Assembly: GCA_024698345.1 (NCBI GenBank)
Contig: JAILRH010000255.1
Location: 18,148 to 82,147 of the forward strand
Direction: 5' to 3'
From: Lachnospiraceae bacterium
Lineage (GTDB): Bacteria > Bacillota > Clostridia > Lachnospirales > Lachnospiraceae
DNA: 64,000 nt
In this document: positions 29,701 through 36,221 of the stretch, piece after piece
How positions within the stretch are numbered: position 1 is the stretch's first letter
Layout of the letters: each line of letters begins with the position of its first letter
Program-made: the position numbers and the translations under genes
The notes under the pieces: model-generated
Seen by the model: the letters and a program-made list of their open reading frames with translations, nothing else
Told to the model about the DNA's origin: nothing
Database searches by the model: none

Positions 29701-31134
29701 TCGTCCTTCGTTGATGAAAGTGGTAATTCGTTTACTCCGCAGAATCTTTCAGCAATCCTTGCAGATTCTGAGGCTTCGGGTAATGGTGCAGGCCATACAA
29801 ATGAACTTTATGAGGATTATTATATTAGTATGTATGTTCCAAAAAATGAAGGTGCTACACACAGTATACTTTTTGGATGTGAAGCAGAATTGGCCCATGG
29901 AAGTGGGGATGGTATGGTTAAGGCTAATATTGATTCAAAACTCTATTCTCTTGTGATTTTGGGTGATTTGTTCAATCATAGCATAGTGGAGAGAGGATTT
30001 GAGGTAAATTCCGGAGACGGTGTTACTTTTGGTGATAGTCCGGAAATGTTACCAACAAATAATGTGCTTAAATCAGAAGTGACCGCCACTGTACAGATTA
30101 AGAATCAAAGTGCAGGTGCATACCTTGCCAACTCGGATGTATATCATGCGTTTTTCATCTCATTGACATCCCATGATGAAGAGCATAAAGTATCAGATAT
30201 TATTTATGGTATTACACCGGGATACATTAATAATACAACTACATATACCTACACTAACAGCTCGGGAGAACATTCTGTTACTAAAACGGAATCCAGATTG
30301 GGAGCGAACTACATTAAACTTGATAGCGGAAGTATAATAGCTGCACTGTATGATCCAACCATGAGTCCTGTTGTTACAATACACGCTGAAACAACTATGA
30401 CTTTTAATGATGTAACGGCTTTCCCATTTAATATGAACGGGGAAGATGAAATAGGAACGCAGGTGTCAATCAAATCAAATCTTGCATATAGAGAAGAAGA
30501 TTTATTGTTCAGTGCGATGAATGTAATAGAGGAAGATCCGGAAGGAACATTCTATTATTCTAAAACAAAAAATAGTGCTGAACTTAGTTTCAATGCAGTA
30601 CCTTCAGATGATACATCAGATGAGATTGGTTTAAAAACTAACAATAGAAATTTACTTGGTGTAAATGGAAAATACGGTACATCACATCCGATTCTTGGAA
30701 TGGCAATCTATAATGTAGATGATATTGTTGACTATGATTCGTCAACGACATTAAAGTACACAGTTGCACTGTATAAAAAAGTTACAGATGTAAATGGAAC
30801 AAGGTATGTTCAGGTTGATGATATCAGTGACTATCTGAGTAGTGTTGACATGGAGGATCATGAAGTAACACTTACGGCAGACAGAACAACTAATCCTGCA
30901 GAATATGTATTTACGGGTTCGATAAACCATGAGCATCAATCAGACTTAGATAGAATGTTCGAGACGGACTTTAGCTGTAATGTTCTCACAGGAGATGCAG
31001 GGCACAATGAGTATGCTAATTATAAAATATATATTACGGCAGAACTAATCGGGGCAACAAACAGCTGGAAAGATGCATATCTTATTTATACAAATGCCAA
31101 ATTTGATCCGTCAGTTATAGATCAGATAAATTGA
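20710..31134 (+). CDS. Giant GLUG-repeat surface protein (3474 aa)
   Basis: One uninterrupted 10.4-kb gene. An N-terminal hydrophobic segment (about 15-32) precedes VKAAGELAEL, a possible Sec signal rather than a SipW one. GLUG-type turns (GGLVG, GGIVG, GGVFG, GGLIG) recur in two arrays, about residues 287-1035 and 1785-2555, as in beta-solenoid adhesins. Between them lie DLRGLSYYPI (near 1265) and GCGTYNDPYIISSASQLELV (near 1590), resembling the lead-in of GLUG modules. The last 900 residues are non-repetitive and beta-rich. There is no LPxTG and no C-terminal hydrophobic anchor. It is the last gene of the operon. The likely role is an adhesin or very long fibre-associated stalk; ligand unknown. 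Confidence 0.85.
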   Translation: MKNLIKINYRLIKRSISCVLALAIILAGFPVEMTSENGSEIISFLKEVKAAGELAELTARYSGHTYTFTSGGTELSEYSQCFQDSLWAVEHANDIITLNPVAGVFVFDTNYSPIGSASAPFNGTIYFNTSAADFAVNANSSIFDYVKDSVSLLRLGSADDNIPLSINRVADVDDTVSPLFAKHVVGSGAAAPYEWKVTLNSASARSYSGVIFEMTDGAKVNLTFDDKSNHTPLRDNNNVIVSGSIIDNKQNNANYGILCGVLKNGSVLNCTYTKVNDDNVTFIGTGIAYTGGLVGEIDGSTFEILSGSSNLKVDFQTSKDSVGFICGHAYNSTITLPDGYAISGTVDGNQYAGGIVGYCKNTTINYENTTGIINISNCNISNGNNASATGGVFGYYESNVKTNDILINNHSYILTNCTVVGESGKNGGIAGEYKPTYNDNVTIDLDKYSLGNSISLSGSIAGGLFGKYTSAGNVTITDSNTTNSHFVPSSSTVAYGGVIGEYVNGSTAGVYSQTLTLSDFVVNGINCTSTGNVGGVLNVLTGSTYISVDDVSITNASVDASTKFGGIVSTLNSNNIGSFIDLTGDFTVSLSSGTYKGGAVAGSFKNGVIRFAGTTDISGARAANGYGQLVYENDNTLVYALGSGSDSRWNFIRNEDTTTSDLGQWGEVVRLFKVNGADKNAEEAGIVSVSGNKVTVAGVTVNPTIDDEVSFAKVALNMQLNDGSDHGSLCFASGGANKNALLSTDITVSGTVDLSGTGLLGLMRDGGLGKYLGGGDNTFHNVAFFTGSVTGTNDAEIKLTTGEAYGNYNSGNVGTGGKIYLSENYGHDAQGLFAFAKGVSITDLKVSGNIDVERNGGSNYLYAGALFGAMTNGATLSGTTVTTTIDATRANNARFYIGGVSGVFDGNETSGNPYELSIKDSSIIRPVIVLSGVIGCTDSYNDGDLSKCNNTYAGGVLGLLKGATATRYGVSINSSEISPAITIDSRVSDVDYSYLGGMIGRVSANSTNQRTISINNVGMTNAAVQTKAKYAGGLLGSHWERTNVTIDGLTISGASVTHSYSAGGSKMSGLVFKGTGKWDVNTLSMSSTGITSADTNAASFGLIVNEAYSGSDGLYINLKNSGYTLSGVTIPTSSANGNYYVDEIVADSQNNDKSGGDILIGKDGTGIVNINMNAVNGADTKITSTGTYQNRIYSQLNTLNLTANQNSRYYYNLDVILAKGTNGSGATDGEKFLLWSVRKYASNNIKAYFKSNDDMISGTDIDLRGLSYYPIYGDNVTLPTGATVTFGFKAINDYENSTVTPDNWSRNPDDAGSPKTSDARNQHYLMQTGLFNTTSSLSADRLTLTGDFGYVEGIASGALINGSTSGSVTVTGLTLDKLVPSNTSSYMLINYINGTGNATPSLVVSGVRAENYNSAGVTLPVAKSLFGTAMGQNMTMTFSDIKLDARNGSTITDANWSADATNNAASMTAAYGTSRSIFSTATFFTTLLSSKTSVMIYNYGVDEDWEGGAPRNVTYGKEITSSKQYASGEEHYYTVGNMTGNYTNPIGNSNTRFNFSAGFLPYVGNYEDKGDDPTYPVVEIKVNYKAPGIVNGCGTYNDPYIISSASQLELVADVVNGEDSPSIITLPNEFYTDHISTSWHNANSGDGLYNLDNGRYVKDTTNSAKGLDNKWTADNVRLYLAAAYYLIDDDIELTSDFKGIGAPGTGTAVNGNYVFHGVIIGKKIDGTAPTITNPTDNPFIYISNGSVVKNINIEVETAVSKSLGRTGDNALYGYKKNNSTDKGAEYYGGVIGEIMGGDNIIDDVSIAYSGETSLSGNYSHLIAEGGMVGVVVNGSLIFRGSNSVSGRSVSGGGIYSNPYVGRVINGYAIYEKISGRPGTAPVNSSYYPIDSIDRTNQNKLDVNYDDGTIDIPDAQALYIMSLITQSIAGTAITTGNEDYTDGSNNGYSPSYGFWKQNYLVGVARLGDYDEVGCGIDTTKPKDYSSFAYRDSVNNTYTNNGDLMWSPTPYIIYRYTKAYGTNNKTSLNFPARKMTSDNDKFWNINLDKSNTFIDFDRYQAFRGIGSVGIISQNNKSKTAMKIATFDGNNNTIKFHISLPRYERYASNKDQDNYFHKQNKSLTQVYDGVQLDNADYGHDGTNQIQQLMGLGLFDCVMVKNDSTHEYQFCNFTLQGTIEDKVYNRNGDDITGTTDQTQLFCLGGVIGKRVNGNNYDLNFSNITFDGLTITGAYNCGGLIGIDAVKSVTKMKIDGCNSTTNGISLTGGYYGKANALRHGVGSFVGMTFWCRPYINGQTSNSATSDIYVANVSTYYTGNDNRCNVGGLIGTSGTGAEIKNIRLVAANNNSVVGAPNVANAAGFIGYAQTRGNGNDGWYADPNYLSNSIYIENCTLDNVSVKAKNSAAGFYGRSWLDAWSVKYIFIKDCAVVGDVNNKPEIKAYGTGTNNDDNCVGGFVSGFNGASTLIISEMTNCHIEGYRLEGYNVGGLIGRTTDKTAYLKNLYSRDCEIITCNANGRVGGIVGFSNQNLSGYNLKIDNVNFYRRNNNTLSDFTSNAGMVVGGHTSTNYIYKFIGIGGYHSDNIKVPTAVVKYYGTNAGNLFVYSDYLNTGAIDIANKNSYVSTFGNDGVNVDQPLAPFVNVAPHMDMGTDEYLTGDGASIGKAGEIYKDIKAATSNRRYTIRTSSVTDPSVGNVTDSVTMAKYINDNGTYKDGTFKISTASAEFKDAFNNLTGVDNFSMLVINDDTDKAGDITPFIKSYIRMVTNAAAGYNSNTFSQYAYSCGNTTIDALYSVVINPCYYDAGQGKFVLGEAGDQGLQMYSRSDTTDGGKYYFDSSKADSESSNTCQFSLIDVQFKDPTDTNSNRVAYHLYVPVYTKKMLTVEFSAVTMSETKYNRALYANKITSEIEAGKNTTNRSILVESTNEWTTTFIRYTYPKNQVSSSDGWNFDKTITLTLDGNFRTLPIGTKLILVDPNANSDKYYTMTIGSEYSTNTAIPLNLSSFVDESGNSFTPQNLSAILADSEASGNGAGHTNELYEDYYISMYVPKNEGATHSILFGCEAELAHGSGDGMVKANIDSKLYSLVILGDLFNHSIVERGFEVNSGDGVTFGDSPEMLPTNNVLKSEVTATVQIKNQSAGAYLANSDVYHAFFISLTSHDEEHKVSDIIYGITPGYINNTTTYTYTNSSGEHSVTKTESRLGANYIKLDSGSIIAALYDPTMSPVVTIHAETTMTFNDVTAFPFNMNGEDEIGTQVSIKSNLAYREEDLLFSAMNVIEEDPEGTFYYSKTKNSAELSFNAVPSDDTSDEIGLKTNNRNLLGVNGKYGTSHPILGMAIYNVDDIVDYDSSTTLKYTVALYKKVTDVNGTRYVQVDDISDYLSSVDMEDHEVTLTADRTTNPAEYVFTGSINHEHQSDLDRMFETDFSCNVLTGDAGHNEYANYKIYITAELIGATNSWKDAYLIYTNAKFDPSVIDQIN

Positions 31135-31212
31135 TGAAAATAGTTTACTGGATATTATTCATAATAATTTAAAAATATTCAGTGAAATGTGTCTGTTTTG
31201 TGTCCTTCCACG

Positions 31213-31241
31213 TTGACAAATGAGTACAGAAAAAGTATAAT
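31213..31241 (+). promoter_or_regulatory. Sigma-A promoter for the Big_2 protein
   Basis: A perfect TTGACA (31213-31218), a 17-nt spacer and TATAAT (31236-31241). The start lies near 31248 and the leader is about 78 nt. No strong terminator separates it from the giant gene upstream. Confidence 0.88.
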
Positions 31242-31325
31242 TCTAGTTAATTAGGGTTGTTGTGCCCTTAATCATATTGAGTAGTAAAAAAAAGCACATT
31301 AATTGTACGCAGAACGGAGGAGTTT

Positions 31326-32873
31326 ATGAAAAGTATCAAGAGTAGATTTATTGCGTTAGGAATGGCTGTTGCTATGACAGTTACAGTTGCGGGTGTGATG
31401 CCGACTGATCAGGTATCAGCAAAGGCAAAAGTTAATTCTATTGTACTTAACAGAAAGACAGCTACAGTTTATGTAGGACAGGAGAAATCAATCAAACTGT
31501 TCCACGTAAACGGAGCAAAGCCAACATCTTCTAACAAAGCGGTAACTTATAAGATTGCTAATAAGAAGATTGCTACAGTGTCAAAGAAGGGTATTGTAAA
31601 GGGTGTTTCTAAAGGTAAGACAACTGTTACAGTTACTTCGAAATACAACAAGAAGGCTTCAGCAAAGGTTACTGTAAAGGTTAAACAGCAGATTACAGAT
31701 ATCACTGTTACAAATGCAGTGAAAGATACATTGGTTGTTCGCAAAGGCAAAAAGTTAAAAGCATTAGTTAAAGTTGGACCAAAGAATGCTAACAAGAAGA
31801 AAGTTAAGTTCCTTTCAAAGAACAAGAAGGTTTTCACTGTTAATAAGAAGACAGGTATTATCAAAGCTAAGAAGTTTGGTACAGGCAAGCTCGTTATCAG
31901 AGCCGTATATGCACCAAAGAACAAAAAGGCAAGAAAGACTATCAAGGTTATAGTTCCTAACAAGCCTGTAAGTGCTATCACAGCAAAGGTTGACAACACA
32001 ACTCTTGCTCCTGGTAAGACAGCAAACATTGCGCTTACATTTGCACCTGCAGACGCAACAGTTAAGACTGTTACATATGCAACAAGCGATGAGAAGGTAG
32101 CTACAGTATCAGAAGATGGTGTTATTACAGCAGTTAAGCCTGGAAAGGCAACTATCACAGTTACTACATTAGACGGTGGACTTACAAGTACTATTGAGAT
32201 TACAGTCCCAGCAAAGACACCTGCTTCAAAAGTTACTGACAGCGCTTACACATTCTCATTAGATAAGAATGCAATGAGTTATGATATCGGATACGAGGGC
32301 ATTACATACAATATTGCAAGAGACAAATTTGAAAACGACATCATGACATTAGCTAAGATGTTTGGTAATGAGAAGTTCGATCCACAGACATTTGTAAAAG
32401 AACTTTCAAATGACAAGTTGGCAAAAGACTTCAACATCTTTGGCGAGAACAAGACATTGATGCAGAAGGTTATGACTGTATCAGGAACAGATACAGAGAA
32501 GAAAATCAATGTTGAAGGTGTTGTTTATACACTTACAGCTACAAAGGATTCACTTTTCCTCAAGAGATCTAACGAAGTTGATTACCAGAAGATTAGCGTT
32601 AAGAAAGATGGCAGCAACTATGTAATCACTACAGACATCTACGAGTCAAAAGTAGGTTACACAGATAAGTACACAATTACTATTTCTGATGATTACAAGA
32701 GCATCTCTGTTAAGAGAGGATCAATTGAAGTAATCTCTATCAAGATTGTTGATACAGGAGTTGAAGCAAGCTTCGATAAGAATTTTATAGATGTATTAAA
32801 GAACAAATATCCAACAACACCATTATTCATCCACTTTGTTGAGAAGATTTCTATTACAAACGTTTATGAATAA
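31326..32873 (+). CDS. Secreted protein with three Big_2 Ig-like domains
   Basis: A 515-residue protein with a classical signal peptide ending VSAKA (cleavage about residue 34). Three Big_2 bacterial Ig-like domains follow: about 37-120 (NKKIATVSKKGIVKGVSKGK), 121-212 and 213-295 (SDEKVATVSEDGVITAVKPG). The first two are extremely lysine-rich, which favours binding to anionic cell-wall polymers. The C-terminal 220 residues form a separate unrecognised domain. AACGGAGG precedes the ATG and a terminator follows, so it is a single-gene unit. It may be a wall-associated scaffold; no enzyme motif is seen. Confidence 0.85.
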   Translation: MKSIKSRFIALGMAVAMTVTVAGVMPTDQVSAKAKVNSIVLNRKTATVYVGQEKSIKLFHVNGAKPTSSNKAVTYKIANKKIATVSKKGIVKGVSKGKTTVTVTSKYNKKASAKVTVKVKQQITDITVTNAVKDTLVVRKGKKLKALVKVGPKNANKKKVKFLSKNKKVFTVNKKTGIIKAKKFGTGKLVIRAVYAPKNKKARKTIKVIVPNKPVSAITAKVDNTTLAPGKTANIALTFAPADATVKTVTYATSDEKVATVSEDGVITAVKPGKATITVTTLDGGLTSTIEITVPAKTPASKVTDSAYTFSLDKNAMSYDIGYEGITYNIARDKFENDIMTLAKMFGNEKFDPQTFVKELSNDKLAKDFNIFGENKTLMQKVMTVSGTDTEKKINVEGVVYTLTATKDSLFLKRSNEVDYQKISVKKDGSNYVITTDIYESKVGYTDKYTITISDDYKSISVKRGSIEVISIKIVDTGVEASFDKNFIDVLKNKYPTTPLFIHFVEKISITNVYE

Positions 32874-32938
32874 TCGGTATATCTGTTGATGTGTTCATTG
32901 AACCATAACAGACTTGATTATCAGATATGTTAAGATGA

Positions 32939-32973
32939 ATGCTTCGGGTGATATATTTGCCCGAAGCATTTTT
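32939..32973 (+). terminator. Rho-independent terminator
   Basis: ATGCTTCGGG / CCCGAAGCAT stem (10 bp) with a T run, 65 bp after the Big_2 gene. Confidence 0.92.
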
Positions 32974-32983
32974 AAGTGTTGTA

Positions 32984-33017
32984 CAATCACGGAACAAGAG
33001 TAGTGGTTTCGGGATTG
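32984..33017. repeat. Dispersed hairpin repeat, copy B
   Basis: CAATCACGGAAC ... GGTTTCGGGATTG with a central AAGAGTAGT. It matches the element at 10883-10917 in sequence and layout. It lies between the terminator and the ribosome site of the next gene. Confidence 0.7.
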
Positions 33018-33038
33018 GCATTAATAAGGAGTAAGAAT

Positions 33039-33728
33039 TTGAAAAAAAGTTTATTGTTTTGTGCCGGAATCATTGCATGCATTGCAGGCGGAAGTTTATT
33101 GGCACCATCAATTGCACATGCCGGAGATTTGAATGCTGCTGAGCAGTCAATTATGGATTTTGCTCATGGGACCTTTGAATATGAGGGGAAGACATACAGA
33201 GCGACTGACGCTGCCATAGCAATTGCCTATGCAAAACTTGTTCAGGATGGAATTGATCTGACACAGGAAGAAGCTGACAATTATATCAGTCAGGCAAAAA
33301 ACAATGTGAAGGCGGGAATAGATCAGGGATATCTCTATCTTGTGGGAGAGTCGGAAAACAATGATGAATCAGGTGATGATGTCAACTCAGACGCCCAAAA
33401 TGGCAAAAATGGTAAAGGTAACAAAAAAGGTGAGAATAAAGGTGGCAATAAAGGAGCGGATTCTGAAGAATCAACCACTGAAGGAGCTACTACCAAAGAA
33501 TTAAAATACAAAGATGAACTTGAAAAAGTTGAAAAAGATGGGCAGATCTTGGAAACTGTGGCAGATGAAACTGTGGTGACAAGGGATGACTACATACTCT
33601 TCAAGGGAGAGAAAGTTATAAAGAATACCGGACATGATATTTCAGCAGGTATTTGGAGTATGGGAACTATCGCTATGGTATTTTCCCTATCTTTTGTGGG
33701 AGCGATAGTTGCTAAAAAGGATGAGTAG
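33039..33728 (+). CDS. Surface protein with C-terminal anchor, likely sortase substrate
   Basis: A 229-residue protein starting at TTG 33039, supported by AAGGAG 7 nt upstream and a proper signal peptide from there (MKKSLLFCAG ... SIAHAGD). The mature N-terminal domain is helical (about 27-110), followed by a Gly/Lys/Asn/Glu-rich linker. The C-terminus reads VIKNTGHDISAG, a hydrophobic helix (about 203-224) and AKKDE. That is the layout of a cell-wall sorting signal with KNTGH in the place of LPxTG. The sortase gene next door supports this, but the motif is non-standard. Confidence 0.7.
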   Translation: MKKSLLFCAGIIACIAGGSLLAPSIAHAGDLNAAEQSIMDFAHGTFEYEGKTYRATDAAIAIAYAKLVQDGIDLTQEEADNYISQAKNNVKAGIDQGYLYLVGESENNDESGDDVNSDAQNGKNGKGNKKGENKGGNKGADSEESTTEGATTKELKYKDELEKVEKDGQILETVADETVVTRDDYILFKGEKVIKNTGHDISAGIWSMGTIAMVFSLSFVGAIVAKKDE

Positions 33729-33833
33729 TAAAGCTCACAACAGGAGAAGAACCTCACATATGTAAGTGGTGGAAAAAAACAGGAGCGCTAATGCGTTTCT
33801 TATGACATTAAAGAATTGGAGAAAAATGCGATT

Positions 33834-34457
33834 ATGGGTGATGGCAGACAGAGTAAATGGATGTATATTATCGTGCCGGTAGTATTTACCGTTACGGTTA
33901 TTGTACTTGCCATGACAGGATTCAGACCATTAGTAGATTCGGTTAAGGAAGATTTTCTGGCTGTATGGATACAGGGAAGTCCGACTTACGATTATGCAAA
34001 GGGTGACGACTTGGGTGATGATGAGTATATTCGTCCTTCCAACGGTGATTTGTATGGACAGATTTACACAGATGAGGATATTAATGCGCCTTTGTATTGT
34101 GGAGATGGAGCAGATCAATTGGCAAAAGGTGTAGGAACTTATGAAGGAGAAAATTATCCGGGTGAAGGCGGAGTGATATTGGTCAGCAGTCATGATTCTA
34201 CTTATTTTGAAAAAATAGATCATCTGAAAGAGGGGGACAAGGTATATGTAGATACCATGTACGGAAAATATTCGTATGAAGTGTTTGGTAAGAGAATATA
34301 CAATGTTTCGGATGATTTTGATTATAAAGAAAATATCTCGGGAGAGGTTCTTGTGATGTACACATGTTATCCTCTTGGTCAGTCAGTTGGCAGCAGAGAT
34401 GAGAGATATTTTGTGTATGCAAAGAAGATAGAAGGACCGGAGGTTTCAGATAAATAA
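33834..34457 (+). CDS. Sortase (class D-like)
   Basis: A 207-residue transpeptidase. It has a transmembrane segment at about 9-29, a sortase domain with H120 (SSHDSTYF), C178 (VMYTCYPLG) and an arginine at 188 or 191 (SRDERYFVYA). The TxTCYP-like motif is typical of sortases, and the spacing resembles class D. The usual GH before the catalytic site reads SH here. The start is uncertain: ATG 33834 is used, but in-frame TTG 33816 is possible and neither has a strong ribosome site. It would attach the product of the preceding gene, or nearby surface proteins, to the wall. It is followed after 1 nt by a membrane protein. Confidence 0.85.
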   Translation: MGDGRQSKWMYIIVPVVFTVTVIVLAMTGFRPLVDSVKEDFLAVWIQGSPTYDYAKGDDLGDDEYIRPSNGDLYGQIYTDEDINAPLYCGDGADQLAKGVGTYEGENYPGEGGVILVSSHDSTYFEKIDHLKEGDKVYVDTMYGKYSYEVFGKRIYNVSDDFDYKENISGEVLVMYTCYPLGQSVGSRDERYFVYAKKIEGPEVSDK

Positions 34458-34458
34458 T

Positions 34459-35298
34459 ATGGATAATAAGAGATTAGTGACTTTGATACTCAAATATATT
34501 TTTTCGTTTTTTGTGGCAATTTCTTTGTTTGTACTGGTACTATGCATGGAATTTGGTTTTGGTTTTCTGAATGAGCAGACAGTGAGAAAAGGCTTGATTG
34601 GCTCAGGTTACGTCAGAAATATTACCAATGATTTGACGGAGATTATTGAAAATGAGATTAAAGAGAGCGCACTTCCAAAAACTTTATCAAGCGAACTTGT
34701 TGATTATGAAAAAATGTACATCACAGTTAACAATGCAATCGAAAAAGGTTTGGACGGAAAAGGAGTGGGCGACACCGTAGATGATGTTGCGGCATTTAAG
34801 GAAGAATTCCGTAATAAAGTATTTAATTATTTGGAAGAACAAAATGTCGAAGTGGACAGTGAATTGGAAAAGAGCGTTGAAACACTGTCTGAAAAGGTGG
34901 CATCCATATACAGAAAATATGCAAAGTCAAAAATGACTTCTAAATACTACAACTATGTTAGGAAAGTTAAGAACACTATTGTTATAACTATAATTGTGTG
35001 CGTAGTTGTATTGGTATTGTCAATAGTGATACTGTACAGTCTTAACAGCTACAGGCACAGGGCGGTAAGAGGTATTTCTTTTGGAGTGCTTACAGCGCTT
35101 TTTTGTAACATTGCAGCCCAGATATTTACGTATATATCATTTAACAGTATGAATAAAATGAATTTTCATGAATATTATGCTGATTTTTTGACGGAATATG
35201 TGGGAAAATCCATGACAATATGGTATACTATAAATGTTGCACTTTTACTGTGCTTTGTGGGACTTTTAATTAGAATAAGAAAGCTGAAAGAGTCATAA
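34459..35298 (+). CDS. Polytopic membrane protein of unknown function
   Basis: A 279-residue protein with four predicted membrane helices: about 11-33, 173-195, 205-227 and 251-272. A long extracellular or cytoplasmic region (about 35-170) between the first and second is helical and charged. It starts 1 nt after the sortase stop, so translation is probably coupled. The family is not recognised with certainty. A partner role for the sortase is likely from position alone. Confidence 0.7.
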   Translation: MDNKRLVTLILKYIFSFFVAISLFVLVLCMEFGFGFLNEQTVRKGLIGSGYVRNITNDLTEIIENEIKESALPKTLSSELVDYEKMYITVNNAIEKGLDGKGVGDTVDDVAAFKEEFRNKVFNYLEEQNVEVDSELEKSVETLSEKVASIYRKYAKSKMTSKYYNYVRKVKNTIVITIIVCVVVLVLSIVILYSLNSYRHRAVRGISFGVLTALFCNIAAQIFTYISFNSMNKMNFHEYYADFLTEYVGKSMTIWYTINVALLLCFVGLLIRIRKLKES

Positions 35299-35299
35299 C

Positions 35300-35382
35300 G
35301 GCTTGTCCGACTCAGACAAAGTTTACACGTAGTTCGCAGTAAGAACTCCTAGGGTGTTTTCGTGTAGCAAACTTTATAATTA
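35300..35382 (+). ncRNA. Structured leader upstream of capsule-type genes
   Basis: Two nested or adjacent hairpins are visible. TTGTC / GACAA comes first. Then AAAGTTTACACG pairs with CGTGT-AGC-AAACTTT (12 bp with a 3-nt bulge) and encloses AGTTC / GAACT. There is no U run, so it is not a simple terminator. It lies 25 nt before the Wzz/CpsC gene. I do not recognise a known riboswitch. It may be a cis-acting RNA or a processing site. Confidence 0.4.
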
Positions 35383-35406
35383 CAAATAATAGAAAGCAGG
35401 AAGGTT

Positions 35407-36201
35407 ATGAAACAACAGACAAACAGAAGATTAAACAATCAGATGGAAGATGCTATAGATTTGTATGAGTTATTTCTCAATGTAAAGAAACACATACTCA
35501 AGATTATTGCGGTGGTTATTGCATTTGCAATTATAGCAATGATTTATACGAACTATTTTGTAAAGCCTCTTTATAAATCAACATCAAAGATTTATATCAG
35601 AGCAAATTCACAGACTATTATCAGTGTCAGTGATATTCAGATTGGTAGTGCGCTTGCGTACGATTACGAAGAAATGATAAAGAGCAGACCGGTTCAGGAA
35701 CAGGTTATCAAGAATCTTGGACTTAATATGTCTTACGGAGCTCTTCTCAGCAGAGTTACAGTCAATAATCCTGAAAAGACCCGTATGGTAACTATCACAA
35801 TAACATATGAAGATCCGGTTGTTGCCATGAAGATTGCAAATGAGATGGCAGAGATTTCGAAAAAAGAGATCGCCAGCATCATGAATATTGATGAGCCGGC
35901 AATTGTGGAGACAGCTATTGAGGCAAAGAACCCATCAAGTCCTAATATGACAAAGAACGTTGCAATGGCTATGATGCTTGCTTTTATCTTGTCTGTCGGA
36001 GTTATTCTTGTACTTCAGATGCTTGATAATACAGTTTATACTCCTGAGGATGTTGAGAAGTATATAGGTCTCAATACACTTGCTGTAGTTCCTGACAGTA
36101 GCAATAATGATAAGAAGAGAAGAAAAAAATATAAAAAGAGTAACAAAAACAGCAGGTCCTCAGATATAAATAACAACAATAAATCAGGTGATAATAAATA
36201 A
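35407..36201 (+). CDS. Wzz/CpsC-type polysaccharide copolymerase (tyrosine kinase modulator)
   Basis: A 264-residue membrane protein with transmembrane helices at about 32-50 and 181-201 around an extracellular domain, including NPSSPN near the second helix, the proline-rich signature of Wzz-family chain-length regulators. The C-terminus is a lysine- and asparagine-rich cytoplasmic tail. In Gram-positive bacteria such proteins activate the separate BY-kinase encoded next, 20 bp downstream. AGGAAGG precedes the ATG. It sets the length or export of a surface polysaccharide. Confidence 0.87.
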   Translation: MKQQTNRRLNNQMEDAIDLYELFLNVKKHILKIIAVVIAFAIIAMIYTNYFVKPLYKSTSKIYIRANSQTIISVSDIQIGSALAYDYEEMIKSRPVQEQVIKNLGLNMSYGALLSRVTVNNPEKTRMVTITITYEDPVVAMKIANEMAEISKKEIASIMNIDEPAIVETAIEAKNPSSPNMTKNVAMAMMLAFILSVGVILVLQMLDNTVYTPEDVEKYIGLNTLAVVPDSSNNDKKRRKKYKKSNKNSRSSDINNNNKSGDNK

Positions 36202-36221
36202 GTATAGGAAGGATAAATGAT

